NCBI GenBank assembly: GCA_026315105.1
Contig: CM048744.1
Span: forward strand, 838,312,094 to 838,376,093
From: Locusta migratoria
Lineage: Eukaryota; Arthropoda; Insecta; Orthoptera; Acrididae
Length of the DNA: 64,000 bases
Reading direction: 5' to 3'
Shown here: one piece after another, positions 1 through 11,802 of the stretch
Layout: every line of letters begins with the position of its first letter
How positions within the stretch are numbered: the first letter of the stretch is position 1
The notes under the pieces: generated by a model
Database searches by the model: none
The model's input: the letters and a program-made list of their open reading frames with translations, nothing else
What the model was told of the DNA's origin: nothing
Program-made: the position numbers and the translations under genes

Positions 1-95
1 CTCGACAACGTGTGATATCAACGACAGTAGTAGATTCCATTGCATAGTGTCTCCACAGCAGTGTTGCCACTATTTAAGCTCCAACCCTCTCATAT
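1..95 (-). mobile_element. Mariner M1 terminal fragment cut by the window edge
   Basis: This stretch matches positions about 40141-40226 closely (shared words include TTCCATTGCATAGTGT and a CCAACCCT-type terminus). That second copy lies just upstream of a minus-strand mariner transposase start, so this piece should be the 5' end of a minus-strand M1 mariner whose coding part lies left of the window. The outer end is near the TATA after CCAACCCTCTCA, which fits a TA target. No coding sequence of the element is inside the window. Confidence 0.55.
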
Positions 96-1560
96 ACCCT
101 CAACAAACGAAACTAATTATTTTCAGACCAGTACTTCTATTGAAGTTGGTTTTGCGAACTCTGTTTCAGTACGGCAGAACTGAAAACCAAGGTAGCTTAT
201 AAGAAACAAAACAGAGGTCTTCGAGTCATAATAATTAAATATTTCATGGATATCACCATGTATTTTCGTAGCCATTGCATACCCTTGTAATACAACAGCG
301 ACCTGTAAATCTCAACTGAACTAATCGATACCAAAAGTAAATTAACGTTATTTCTACTAAATTGAGGGACACAGAAAAACCCCATGATCAGCTAATTTCT
401 TTGGAGTATATGACACATTATATTTGTACTAAGTTATAGTGACACTTTATTTACTGTTTTGTTAGTAAAAATACGTGGTAATCCCTAAATACCTGGTCAA
501 TGGTGCGATTTCACAATATTGGTAATCTCGATGGTTTCATAAAAGTAAATGTTGTTGACATGTACACATTCTTTATTTTGCACCAGGTATCCGATTTTAA
601 CACTGTCGAAAAATGATCTAATTGCACTTGGCTCATTTGCCTGTATTTTAATTTATGCATAAAAACATGGATGAAACCATTCATTGCAAAACACACGCTT
701 TTTACCTCATTTATAAATAGAACAATTCACTTTCCAGTAATACTGTCAATACGTTTGTTAATTTATATCTGTCAACATCAAACAAACCACTAGTCTTCAA
801 ATGTGCAAAATATTGAAATGTCTTATCAATTATGTAATTGTTTAAACTTATTTACTTAAGAAAATTGAAGATGGATGACGGATTTTGTCACTTCTTTATA
901 AGAAATTTTGACGAGGGACACAGGTTGTGTGAAGACTTATAGTCTGTGTTGTTGATGAGTCGGGAATGTCCAAAGAGTATGTTATGAAAGACAGTTGTTA
1001 AGTCAATTGTTTAGAGTAAGATTCATCATGGCGGACTTGTATCTGTGAAACGTTTGTAGTAAATGTATTTATTACAAAGTTTTTTCGATTATTATTAAAA
1101 CTTCACCACAGCATACTGCGAAATACCCTGTACCTTGATCCTTTGGAGAATCATACAACTACAGACGACGAGACCAGCCAACAAATGAATATTAAAACTT
1201 TGATCGTCGACATTCGCTTCTATATACTGAACGTCTCTGCTCCACAATATCTTCAGTGTCATCTTCATAGATGTAATAGGAGCACTTGTAAACAATAACA
1301 ATATGTACAGGAATTAGAGGTTCGTTTCACCCTCCTGGGTCATGATAACTACACAGTTCTATTCACAAGCTCCTTGTTGAAATCGTCGAATTATGTAGGT
1401 TAACGTTCTTCGAAAATGGAAGACATTCTTTCAATTTTACTCGTTTGCTAATATGGCCTCTAATAGATTTCACACACTTTTTGAGGTAGGCATATGAATT
1501 TGTTAATAAGTTTAATTATTCTTAGTCACAATTTGGAAAATTTCAGGGATTCTCTGTTGC
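96..1560. other. Unclassified AT-rich sequence, no gene recognised
   Basis: Only short open frames of under 70 codons occur here. None shows a recognisable domain or codon pattern and none is part of a plausible exon chain. I see no tRNA-like head, terminal repeat or microsatellite. Confidence 0.5.
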
Positions 1561-1990
1561 TCTCAGCGTTAGTCTGGCCACAGATTTGGTAACATTGCAT
1601 ATCAAATTAATGGTCCTACAATCTTACACTGTTTGGAATCGTGTTTCTTTGGTAAGGGAACCAATTTGGTCTTTAGGAGGTCTTCATAGATTCTGTTCAT
1701 CAGATTTGTAATTCTAGTCATATTCCGTAAGCCCTTCAGTGTTTTAGTAGATGTCTGATCATGACCCATGACATTCTTTTCCTTAAGATACTGGACCACT
1801 TTTTCCTTCTCCCATTTTTCTATTATTTGTCCCCAGGATTTTCTTCGCGTTCTTGTTTCCTCTTATACGACTATACTGTAGAATCACATACATGGTCTAT
1901 GTATGCTATCCACACATCTTTCTTTTCTTTGGTGTTTTATTTTTCCTTTCTGGTTTAGCATTCCTTGCTTGCTAATTTTTTGCGGTTCTT
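1561..1990 (-). pseudogene. Probable RTE-clade reverse transcriptase remnant
   Basis: The minus-strand frame 1799-1602 contains LPKKHDSKQC after a stretch ending IYEDLLKTKLVP. This resembles the RTE/BovB reverse transcriptase segment in which a proline-lysine-lysine motif and a conserved cysteine precede the RT catalytic core. The frame stops soon after, where the family would continue toward RTISL. Only about 65 codons are readable and no catalytic YADD is present. It is a decayed fragment, and chance resemblance is not excluded. Confidence 0.33.
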
Positions 1991-2514
1991 TCTTGTTTAT
2001 ACACTTTGAAGCTCTGTTCATTTTATCTATTTTACTCTTACCTTTCTAACTTAGGACCTTTTTCAAAACAGTGAACACCTATGGAAAGAAAATTTTACAG
2101 GAAACCCATATCGCAGTACACGAATAATTGTGGAAATAATTTTTTTCGATTCCTTAGTTGTTAAATTTTGTGAAAACGGTCCTTAATTGTTCTATTATCT
2201 CGAATTTATTTTTCATCCCTGGTTTCAATATAATGATACGTGCGGTGTGTACCATCTGTTTTGCGTTTAACCGTTTCCACTGGATTTCGGTTTTACTGTC
2301 ACCGCACTCGTCATATTTGTACTGGAAATTACCTCTATTACATATAATGAAATCGCATCGAGGCTAAATGTAAATTAAACAGAACTACAAATTATATATA
2401 TAACACTCGATGTGTCCAATTTTGTCATTCATTTCATATATTTTGTTACTTAGGCTCTATGTTTCTTGAAATTGTGGTACTTTTCGGAGCATTTTTTCCC
2501 AAAAAGAACGTCAC
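1991..2514. other. Unclassified AT-rich sequence
   Basis: No domain, SINE body or terminal repeat is visible. The sequence runs into the degraded 3' end of the minus-strand LINE that follows. Confidence 0.45.
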
Positions 2515-5000
2515 CTTCCCTCCAGCGACTTCCATCTGAGTTTCGACACATGTCAGTAACACTCGCGCATTGATCGAATCTACTAGTTAAATACCTAGCC
2601 GCCTGCCTATAAACTGCATCTGTGTCCTCCTTTAAACCCATCTGGTGGAGATCCGAAACACTCGAGCCATACAAGCGTTTAATATGCGGTCTCCTTTACA
2701 AAAGAATCACACCTTCCCGAAATTCTCTCAATAAACCGAAGCCGACCATTCGCCTTCTCCACGACTGTATTTATATGCTGGTAGCGTTTCATATCGCTGT
2801 GCATCGTTAAGCCTAGATATTTAATTGACGCGACTCTGTCAAGCAACACACTACTACTGCTGTTTTCGAACATTACGGGATTGTTCCTCCTACTCATCTG
2901 TTTCACCTTACATTTTTTTACCTTGAGCGCTGGTTGCCATTTCTCACACTACCTAGAAATTTGGTGCACCCCATTGTGCATCCTACTACAGTCAGTCAAT
3001 GTCGACACGCTCTTGTACAACACAGCATCATCAGCAAATAGCCGCAGATTGCAACTCACTCTGTCCGTCCGACCATTTATCTAGACAGAAAATAATAGCG
3101 GTCCCAGCACTCTTCCCTGCAGCACTCCTGACGGTTCCATAGTTTCTGGTGAACTTTATTAAGAGTCTGTAGAGTGGTACCGTGTCAAACGCCTATCGAA
3201 AATCGAGAAATATGCAGACTAGCAGGCAAGATGTCATGAGATAATATGACAAGATGGGTTTCGCACGATCGATACCTCCTAAAGCCGTGCTGATGCATGA
3301 AAAGCTTTTACGTCTCAAGAAAATTTACTATATTAGAACAGAATGTCTTCAAGAATTCTGCAGTAAACCGATGTCAATGATACAGGTCTGTAATTTCGTG
3401 GGTCCGTTATTTTGCCTTTCCTATACACTGGAGTTATCTGCGCCTTTTTACAGTCGCTTGGTACTTTGCGCTGGGTCAAAGATTCGCGATTAAATCAAGC
3501 AAAGGGTCCAATGCAGCGGAGTAATCTTTGTAAAACCGGATTGGAACACAATCTGGACCTGGCGACTTCTATGTTTTCAACTCTCTCAGCTGCTTCTCTA
3601 CACCATCTATGCCTATTACTATAGCCTCAATTACTATTACTATAGCCATGTTTGCATGGTCCTCCTGCGTGAATGATTTCTTAAATGTTAAATTTAAAAC
3701 TTCGGTCTTCATTTTGCTGTCTTCTATCATCAACCCAGAATGATCAACGAGTGACACTTTTGATCCGTTTACCGACCAGAATTTTTTCGGGTTCTCGGCA
3801 AGATGTTTTGCTAAGGTGTGACGGTGTTTGTTATTGTATTCTTCACGCACTGCTCTTTTTAAAGACGGGCGAGTCTCTAATAAATTTTGTATGATTTGCT
3901 TGACATTTTTCGAACCAAGAGTGCAATTACCTTTGCTTTCTCAGAATTTGTCTAATATTAGTATAAAACCGCGGTGGGTCTTTCCCATTCTTAATCCTCT
4001 TTGTTAGTATGTATTTCTCCAGCGCTTTATTTAAGATGCATTTAAATTCTGCCCATAATTCCTCTACGTACAGCGTACCAGAATGAAACGGTGTCCATTC
4101 ATTCCGTAATGGGACGCTAATAATTGCTTATCTTCTCTTTCTAGCACAAACACTATCCTAGGTTTCTTGACAGATTTATTAACTTTGTTGGCTATTGTCA
4201 CTATGACGATATCATGATCACTAACGCTAGTCTCTGCAGTAACGTCATTGACAAAGTCTGGCCTGTTTGTAGCTATAATGTCCAAAATATTTCTGTTGCG
4301 TATGGGATGGCGCTTTAACCGCTCAAAGCAGAGTTCACAAGACTGCTTGTCTGTACCCCCTGTAGTGAAAGCCTACGCGTCCCAGTTTATATTCGGCAGG
4401 TTAAAGTCGCCCCCAATAAAGCATGGTCCGGGTACCTTCGCGATACTGATAATAAACTTTCTTTGAATGACTCTAGCACTATGACGGTGGAACCGGGTGG
4501 CCGGTAAAATCACCCAACTATTAACTTGATTTCGCCTACACCTGCTACACGTGTCCAGATATCGTCACAGTCCCCGAGCTGCTAGAGATTGAAACTGTAG
4601 AGAAATAACATAAAAATGGTTCGATGAAACCTCTGCCATGCACTCCAGTTTGAACTGAAGAATACCTATGTAGATGTAGACACTCTTGACTTCGAGCTCA
4701 GCAGAAGAAGTACTCTTGTGGACCGCAATGAGCACTCCTTCTCCATCCCCCTGCGATCGTACCTGACCTATCTTTGCCGTATACATCCCATTATTTTCTA
4801 AATATTTCGAAGTTTCTAACGTCGGGATTCAGCCAACTCTCAGTCCCGAGGATTATTCGAACGCGACAACTTTCCTATAATGCAGTAAATTCGGGAAAAC
4901 TGACTGCTAAAATTTTGACAGTTGAAGAGTCCTGAATGAGAGCTGAATTCTTTGTGTGTAATCGATAGACGAGTGTCCATCAAAACTATGGTCTAGTACA
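2515..5000 (-). mobile_element. CR1/L2-like non-LTR retrotransposon (family X), degenerate, EN plus RT
   Basis: Read on the minus strand, the copy runs from the apurinic-type endonuclease (EN) to the RT C-terminus. From about 4850 the text gives GTESWLNPDV and then GEGVLIAVHKS, followed at 4285-4064 by TNRPDFVNDV and VSDHDIVIVTI, which holds the SDH catalytic motif of the EN fold. Reverse transcriptase pieces follow. At 2906-2679 there is VASIKYLGLTM and GRCDSFVKETAY, the palm-thumb connection of this family, and then RFDQCASVTD. Frameshifts and stops split it into many short frames and the YADD box is not intact. It supplied its own nicking and copying when active and is now dead. The 3' tail repeat is not recognisable. 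The family assignment rests on close similarity to the fragments at 7065 and 11803. Confidence 0.75.
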
Positions 5001-5886
5001 GAAAACCATATGTGCACTCCACAAGTACTCTGCTACCCGAGTAGCTGCTTCCTTTGTGTAGGGATACAGTACCCCACCCTATAACACAGGTCCAGAAATC
5101 CTCAGCCGTGACTGTCATGAAGTCGACGAATCCGTTGGTTGAGACCGTCCACTCCAAACCGAAGGACCTCTATGCACTCTGGGGACAATACTGCAAATTG
5201 AAAGCTCTTCTAGCTCCCCGCGACGAGGCCAGCAGTCTTCACCAATTCCGTCAGCCACCCGTACGATCTGAGAAACCCAAGTGACGGAAGTCATTTGTGC
5301 CGACATGAGCAATACTTTGCAGACCACTGCATCCCTTACGCTCAATAGCCCCGGCAAGGCCGCCTCCACATCTCGGATGAGGCCTCCGGCAGATATACCG
5401 ACTGCAGATCGGCATTATTTCCGGCCCTGGACGCTATCTGCCTAAGTGGCTCCAAAACGCGCCTAACATCCTGGTAACAGCTCTTCCAACCTCGGTGCTC
5501 ACTGATGGCCATTATATCGTCATAACGGTCGCTCGGCCAGAAAGCAGAATCATACGAACAGGTCAGCGCAGACGACAACAAACTGACAATTGGAAGTCGC
5601 TGCGCGCAGCGCGTCCTATACACCACGTGTCCCCTATGCAACCTACGTCCGACGTCCACGCGGCGCACCGCGCCTACACACACCAAAGATAACGGAAACC
5701 ACTATCGATAGCCAAGACAAAACTGGCGCCAGTGGCCTCGAATGCGCCAACCAGAACCCCACGGTTCAGTCTCCATTTTGTAAGCGTTTTATTTCACTCA
5801 TTTGGTAGGTTTCGCAAAAATTTTCGTTTTCCACATTGCTTGGGGGGGGGGGGTGCTTATCACGGCTAAGTCAGCTCCAGCCACAA
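5001..5886. other. Unclassified GC-richer region with a G12 run
   Basis: Two overlapping minus-strand open frames (5369-5115 and 5686-5342) lie directly upstream of the LINE endonuclease. They could be decayed 5' or ORF1 sequence of that LINE, but I see no zinc knuckle or other domain, so I leave them unassigned. A run of twelve G lies at 5842-5853. Confidence 0.35.
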
Positions 5887-6004
5887 TTAAGGTCATTTCA
5901 CACCGGCGTACCGTATCTCGAGCTACGTCTTCGGAAAGACGTCGCAATACGTAGTACGTATTCTGACTAGAGACTCGGTTGTTGAGATGGTGTGCTGACT
6001 TCAA

Positions 6005-6191
6005 ATGTCTGTAAATCTATCGGACCAAACTGCGTGGTCATCAGTCCGTAGCTTACAAACTACGTAAACCTAGATAAACTAACCTAAGGACAACACACAC
6101 CCATGTCCCAGGGAGGACTCGAACCTCCACGGCGAGCAACCGTGCGATCCGCAGCGAGGCGCTTTAGACCACTCGGCTACTCCACCGCGGC
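6005..6191 (-). mobile_element. SINE-B insertion in the Harbinger element
   Basis: A tRNA-like head lies on the minus strand at the right end (CCGCGGTGGAGTAGCCGAG, then a GGTTCGAGTCC B-box). It is followed by the SINE-B body, including the reverse complement of CGTGGTCATCAGTCC. A perfect 14-bp target duplication TGTGCTGACTTCAA flanks it at 5991-6004 and 6192-6205. It is a full-length copy whose internal Pol III promoter boxes are readable. Confidence 0.9.
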
Positions 6192-6239
6192 TGTGCTGAC
6201 TTCAATACCGTTTGTGGACAGTACCACAAATAGCGTTCA

Positions 6240-6574
6240 ATGTGCCGTAGTGTGACCCAGATACCAACTTCAGTGTTGCCGTGGATGGACTGTAGTACAA
6301 GTAGCGATAGTTACGATGGACTGTTGTTGTTGTTGCATTCAGTGTCAAACAAATCTAATTGGGTTCCGATAAATGTTAGAAGAACAGCGTATGGCGAATA
6401 CCACCACCTAATGCAAGATTTACAACTTGACGATGAAAAGTTTAAAATTTATTTCAGACTCAATGAAGAACTGTTCAATGAAGTTTTATCCCTGATCAGC
6501 AGCGACAGTAAAAAACAGTATACAAATTACAGAAAATCGATACCTCCTGAAGCACGGCTACCTATTTGTCTAAG
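6240..6574 (+). pseudogene. Harbinger transposase, first exon
   Basis: The open frame encodes a Harbinger-type N-terminal region with LQLDDEKFKIYFRLNEELFN followed by TNYRKSIPPEARLPICLR. This corresponds to the family pattern in which a tyrosine/phenylalanine-rich segment precedes RxxISPEERLAVTLRYL. The frame breaks exactly where that motif should continue, and the base sequence there is AAG then GTAAGA, a strong splice donor at 6574/6575. I therefore read this as exon 1 and not as a truncation. The start may be the ATG at 6240 or the later methionine near 6285. The downstream DDE exon is not found before the right end of the element, probably lost or replaced by the LINE fragment. Confidence 0.7.
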
Positions 6575-6583
6575 GTAAGAATT

Positions 6584-6785
6584 GTTTGTTTGTTTGTTTG
6601 TTTGTATTGTTTATGGGACTTAACTACGGGGCCATTAGTCGCTAAACTTACAAACTACTTATCAACTACTTACGAACTAGGACGGCACAAATATCCATGC
6701 CCGAGGGGGGATTCGAGCCCCCGACCGTAGTGGCCGTGCAGACCGTGACTGGAGCGCCTCAGTCCCCGCGGCCACCGCGGCCGGC
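6584..6785 (-). mobile_element. SINE-A insertion at the Harbinger exon 1 splice donor
   Basis: Minus-strand SINE-A with tRNA-like head (GGCCGCGGTGGCC side at 6785), B-box region in GGGGGCTCGAATCC and the usual body. A TTTG-type repeat forms the tail at 6584-6604. The 12-bp target duplication AAGGTAAGAATT lies at 6572-6583 and 6786-6797. That duplication contains the splice donor of the transposase exon. Confidence 0.9.
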
Positions 6786-7064
6786 AAGGTAAGAATTCCT
6801 TGCCCGTAATTTCAGAATAGAAACATAGCGTCTAGTATAACGTTGGAGTAACTAAAATTCAGGAGAATACGAACATAAAGAAACAGGAACAGGGAAAAGA
6901 AAGTTGAACAATCTTAATAAGGACTTTTATTGCAGTCTTTCTTACACCTATAATACTGGACGAAAGAAATTTTCATACTTACTTCGCTTCCTTAAAACTT
7001 GCGAAATTTCTTCCCACGCTAAGTAACGCAAGTTAGAATTTCTGTATTACATTTTAGAATAGTC

Positions 7065-7890
7065 CCACAGCACTGGATACTTTGGCACTCGTTCACTCTG
7101 TAACTGACTGTAATAGCATACAGGATGACTTAGACAAAATTTCTAGTTGGTGCGAAGAATGGCAGCTAGCTTTCAATGTAGAAAAATGTAAGGTGATGCG
7201 CATGAATAGAAAAAACAATACCATAATGTTCGAATACAGCATTAGTAGTGAGCTTCTTGATGCTGTCGCGTCGTTCAAATATCTAGGCGTAACATTGCAG
7301 AGCGATGTGAAATGGAACGAGCATGTAAGGACAGTTGTGAGTAAGGCGTACAGCCGACTTCGGTTTAATGGGAGAATTTTGGGAAGATGTACTTTACGTG
7401 TAAAGGAGACCGCGTATAAAACGCTTGTACGACCACGTCTTGAGTATTGCTCAAATGTTTGGGACCCGCAGCAGATCAGTGTAAACGAAGACATAGAGGC
7501 GGTTCAGAGACGAGTAGCTAGATTTGTTACCGGTAGGTTCGACCAATGCGCGAGTGTCACGGAAATGCTCCGGCAACTCAATTGGGGATCGCTGGAAGAA
7601 AGACGACGTTCTTTTCGTGAATTTCTGTTAAGTAAATTTAGAGGGCCGGAATTGGAAGCTGAGTGTAGTACGATCTTGCTGCCGCCTACTTACATTTCGC
7701 GTAAAGATCACAAAGACAAGATAAGAGAAATTAGGGCTCGTACGGAGGCATATAGGCATTCTTTTTTTCCTCGTTCAATTTGGGAATGGAATAGGAAGTG
7801 CCTAGTAGTGGTACAGTGTACCCTCCGCCACGCACCTTACGGTGAATTGCGGAGTATGTCTGTAGATGTAGATGTAATGCAGACATTGTC
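7065..7890 (+). mobile_element. CR1/L2-like LINE (family X), 5'-truncated 3' end with long open frame
   Basis: An open frame of 275 codons (7082-7909) covers the end of the RT and the C-terminal domain. In order it reads SSWCEEWQLAFNVEKCKVM, VASFKYLGVTLQSDVKW, LVRPRLEYCSNVWDP, VQRRVARFVTGRFDQCAS, and the terminal YRHSFFPRSIWEWNR. It ends in a GTAGATGTAGATGTA repeat that is the family's 3' tail. The catalytic YADD lies upstream of the truncation, so the piece has no enzyme activity. It sits inside the Harbinger element and is better preserved than the family X copy at 2515-5000, so it is probably younger. Confidence 0.85.
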
Positions 7891-8081
7891 AACAATAAAC
7901 AAGCAGTAATAGTAGCAGTAGCTGTCCAGCACAGAAGACGTGTTTTGTGGAGCAGTGTAGTGCTCATGCGCATGCGCCAGGACGCGACGCCAGCCCCCTT
8001 TGATTACATTACGCGCTACGTCTGGACGTCTTTCCGAAGACGTAGCTCGAGATACGCTACGCCGGTGAGAAATGACCTTTA

Positions 8082-9305
8082 GTGTAGTAGCTGACGTGGT
8101 GGAACAACCGATTCTTCCTTCAGATTTTAATGGAATTGTGTATTCAGGAGTAAATTTCTTCAGTTTGATTTAGTCGGACTTCTACCCTGGCCATTCCACT
8201 GCACTCGAATTAATAAAAATCTTCATTCATAGGAAAAAGTGTTTTAAATGCTAGGTTATTGAGCAAGATAATAGAAAAATAAAACTGTTCCAAAAAATAC
8301 TGTAAAATATTCTAAAAAAATATCTTTTAGAAGATTTCCTAAGATAATTTTTACTATCACAGATGTTGCTCACTGAATCAGTAGTAAAATATATCGATTC
8401 ATAGAACTTGATCTCACTATTTTCCAGTTAATAAAGTTATTGCTGAGTCCCTACACTGGTATAAAATCGGAGAAATTCTGTTATAAGTTCCAAAAATATA
8501 AATTCAGTTCAGTATGTAAATATCTTCTCTTCTTATTCAGTGCAATAATTATTTTTCACACACTGGTACTGGGAGAAAAAGTTTACTTTTTATTTCGTAA
8601 GTTATAAGTCCACGTAATACATGACATACAATCAGAACTTGCTCGTAAGGACTCAACATCAAGACTGAAACTGTTTTTAACATAAAACATGAACTGACTT
8701 TTTTATTACAATAAATTTTTCAATTTTTCTTGTTTATATGATTATGACGGTTTGAAAAGGAGGTACTCCAACAGGATCTTGTCTGAGCGTGTGGCTGTCG
8801 ACCCGCGACGATTGGTGGCCTGGAACATCATCTTTGGCTTCAGCAGAGAAGATGCTATTTTCGTAGGTTGCTCCGTTGTTGAAACATAAAAACAACTCAT
8901 ATTTCCTTTGAGAATGAAATAGAACCTATTAAGACTAAACATTATTAACAACAACATATATAAACATGTTCTTTTACCTGCGAAACTGAGCTGACTTAAA
9001 GGTAAAATTTAGTCCCACTACATACCCCACCCACAAGCTCAGTTTAGCAGGGAACAAAATAAGAAATAAATGTAAGTTGAATCATAAATTGTTTTCGGTT
9101 TCTTCTGATATAATTAATCAAACAGCATAAGTGTTCTTCACAGTTCTTATGTCACCATATTCTAAATAATATTCCCTCTTCGCTTTTCTGTCTGAATATA
9201 GGACCGTTCATAAGTTTCTTACCTATCAGTTCATCAATCATTAGCCTTTGAATATGTTAAGTTTTTATTAGTACTAAATAGTTATCATATATCGTGAAAA
9301 TATTA
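8082..9305. other. Unclassified AT-rich sequence
   Basis: No coding, RNA-gene or terminal-repeat signal is visible. The open frame at 8957-8742 on the minus strand shows no domain. Confidence 0.45.
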
Positions 9306-9735
9306 TATGTGGGATCCTTATCAGGTGGGTTTAACGGAGGACATCGAAAGAGTCCAAAGAAGGGCGGCTCGTTTCGTATTGTCACGATACAGGGGAGACA
9401 AGGTTACGGAAATGATACAGGATCTGGGATGGGAAACATTACAACAACGACGCTTATCGTTGCGGCGTGGGCTAATTACGAAATTCCAATCGCCAATATT
9501 CTCCTCCGAATGCGAAAATATATTGTTGACTCCCACTTACATAGGTAGAAATGATCATTAGAATAAAATACGAGAAAACAGAGCTCGAACAGAGAGATTC
9601 AGGTGTTCTTTCTTCCCGCGCGCTGTTCGAGAATGGAATGGGAGATAAATAGTATAATGGTGGTTCGATGAACCCTCTTCCATGCACTTAAATGTGATTT
9701 GCAGAGTATCCCATGTAGTTCTAGATGTAGACACA
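9306..9735 (+). mobile_element. CR1/L2-like LINE (family Y), 3' end fragment
   Basis: The frame starting near 9307 reads WDPYQVGLTEDIERVQRRAA, then VTEMIQDLGWETLQQRRLSL and ENILLTPTYIGR. It is the C-terminal domain of a second CR1/L2-like family that recurs at 28048-29276 and 40359-41761. The UTR contains GATGAACCCTCTTCCATGCA and ends in a degraded TAGATGTAG tail. It is strongly 5'-truncated, as is usual for abortive reverse transcription. Confidence 0.82.
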
Positions 9736-10377
9736 TCGCAGATGGCTGACGCTCACTGTCGCCTGCTGGCAGGTAGAGCCTCCCCCTTCCACCTCCCCTC
9801 TACCCCCTCCCCTTCCACACCTACTCCATTGCGTATGCTGGGGTCGCCGCTTCGCGGGTCAGCGGACGCCGCGGCAGAGTGAATGATTTCCGATACCGCT
9901 AGGCCACCGTTTGCCCGCAGCGCCAATCTGCGTCCGCCTGCCCCTCGCCGTGTTTTACAGGGCCGGCCACATTCCGGTATTGCCCGTCGTCAACGCGGCG
10001 ACTCTCTCAATCCAATAACGCCGCGAGACACGCAGAATGGACGGCCGGAGAGCAAAAAATTCTGCCCTGCGGTTTTGTCGTCGGGCGACATGTTATCGGG
10101 CCGGCGCAGTGAAACTCCTGCCCGCGACCGTATCGCGTAAAGAAACGACCGCGGCGTGGCGCTGCGCTCTCATCTCTGGGAACCGGATGTTCGCTCTACA
10201 CGCGTCCGATGCTGAGTGGCCAGCGAGGTTTTGTTTCGGGTGGAAAATCCGCGTTGGAACCCCCAGTTGTGCAGAGGACTAGTCTCGTGGAGAGAGGAAT
10301 GAAATGTGGGCGACAGCTGCATATGGTATGCGGAGCAGTAGCATGAGCTGGCCAGTGAACTACAAGCATGTTCAGAA
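9736..10377. other. GC-rich, CpG-rich island without recognised gene
   Basis: Base composition changes sharply to GC-rich between about 9760 and 10290, with many CG dinucleotides. Three overlapping short open frames exist, as expected by chance in GC-rich DNA, and none shows a domain. It could be a repeat-derived promoter, a decayed CpG island or an unknown TE. Confidence 0.4.
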
Positions 10378-11644
10378 TTTAATATATAAAGCAGAGTATC
10401 CATATGTTGCATACAAATCTACAGTTTTGTTGCAATCTTTATGAAATTTTGTACACGTAAGCTTCAATCCATGAGGACGGTCACCGTAATTGTAAGAATC
10501 ACGTACGATATACAGGGTGTTTCACTAAGTGTGTTTGCCTCTGTAACTTATAAAATAATAGGTGACGGGAAATTTTAATGCGGTAAGTCAACACAAGAAG
10601 TGTACACTTTCTGCGGAGCTATGAACATAGTTTATTGTATCATTTTCCCAAGAGTTACAGCACAAAAATATAATTTCTTAAATGGAAGAATAGTTTTTTC
10701 TATCGTGCATTGGATTAGTTGAAACCAGCCCCTGTATAGTTCACGAGATATGATGTCATAAACAATGAGATGTGCGAAAAACTGCTGCATTTTACGACAA
10801 TGCTGCACATTTTGTCCTAAACCGTTAGACCGATTTCAACCAAATTTGGTACAAACATTCCTTACCGTGAGGTAACAATTGCTGCATTGTAAAGAATCAC
10901 ATACGGCACATGGTTCAAAAGATATTACGTCATAACCAATAGAAATCGCAAAAATGCCTTATAATGCGGCGAGACTTTCGAAATACACTGTATGAGAATG
11001 ACTGTACTTAGCGACTTGCAACAAACTTTAAACATAATTTCAAACCTTTATTAAACTTTTTCTCGCTGGCAACCATAGTAAAATGATGAAAGGAAAAAAG
11101 TTTCTCCCTTACTAGTTTTCCGCTGTTTATGGAGTAAAACTACGGCTCTCGGTATGACGTTACAATTTATAGTTTTACTACAAATTATAGCCGCAGGAAA
11201 TTTTACAGATAGTATACACACATATAGTTGAATTTTCCTTTGAAGTTGTACTACTGTACGACACGTAGTTCAGGAGAAATGAGCACATAAACAGTAACGT
11301 CCCGCTGATCATGGACTGAAACTAATGCATTCAGTCAGACGATACAATTTTTAATTTCTACACTACAAATTGTAGCCGCAAGAAATTTTACAGACAGTAT
11401 ACATGCATATAGTTGAATGTACCGTCTACTTTGTATCACAGTACGACACATACTTCATGAGATATGAGCACATAAACAGTAACGGTCATTGAAAACAGCC
11501 CCTTCACGCACCATGTTTTAATCTATTACTTCTTCACTATTAATTGTATTCCCAAGAGATTTTACACACATATGGCTGAATATATACCTGCAAATGGCGG
11601 GAATAAATAAATAAATACCCGGGCATCGCCGGGTTTTCAGCTAG
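10378..11644 (+). mobile_element. Non-autonomous Helitron, copy 1
   Basis: The right end has the Helitron signature. A hairpin with 6-bp stem (ACCCGG at 11617-11622, CCGGGT at 11629-11634) is followed by TTTCAG and CTAG at 11641-11644, and the next base is T. The left end, TTTAATATATAAAGC at 10378, aligns with the second copy, which begins TCTAACATATAAAGC. A precedes the element and T follows it, as expected for insertion between A and T. No Rep/helicase frame exists, so it would depend on an autonomous relative. Confidence 0.8.
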
Positions 11645-11802
11645 TAATAATAATACAGAACACTTTCGAAGATAGGAAGTTGAGATTCACAAAACGTGTG
11701 CATTAATATGTCCTGCAGAAATAATTTCCATTTGAACTGTGTTAGTCTTGCCTGGCGGAGTGGTAACACAATGGAATCCAAAGATGGCGAGTGTTCACAG
11801 AG

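Larger units (their letters stand above)
5890..8078 (+). mobile_element. PIF/Harbinger DNA transposon with nested insertions
   Basis: Long terminal inverted repeats bound this element. The left end starts AGGTCATTTC at 5890 and contains CTCGAGCTACGTCTTCGGAA. The right end is its reverse complement and finishes GAAATGACCT at 8078. A TTA trinucleotide flanks both sides (5887-5889 and 8079-8081), the 3-bp TWA target duplication typical of PIF/Harbinger. The inside holds the start of a matching transposase, two SINEs and a LINE fragment. The DDE part of the transposase is not recognised, so the copy is non-functional. Confidence 0.85.
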
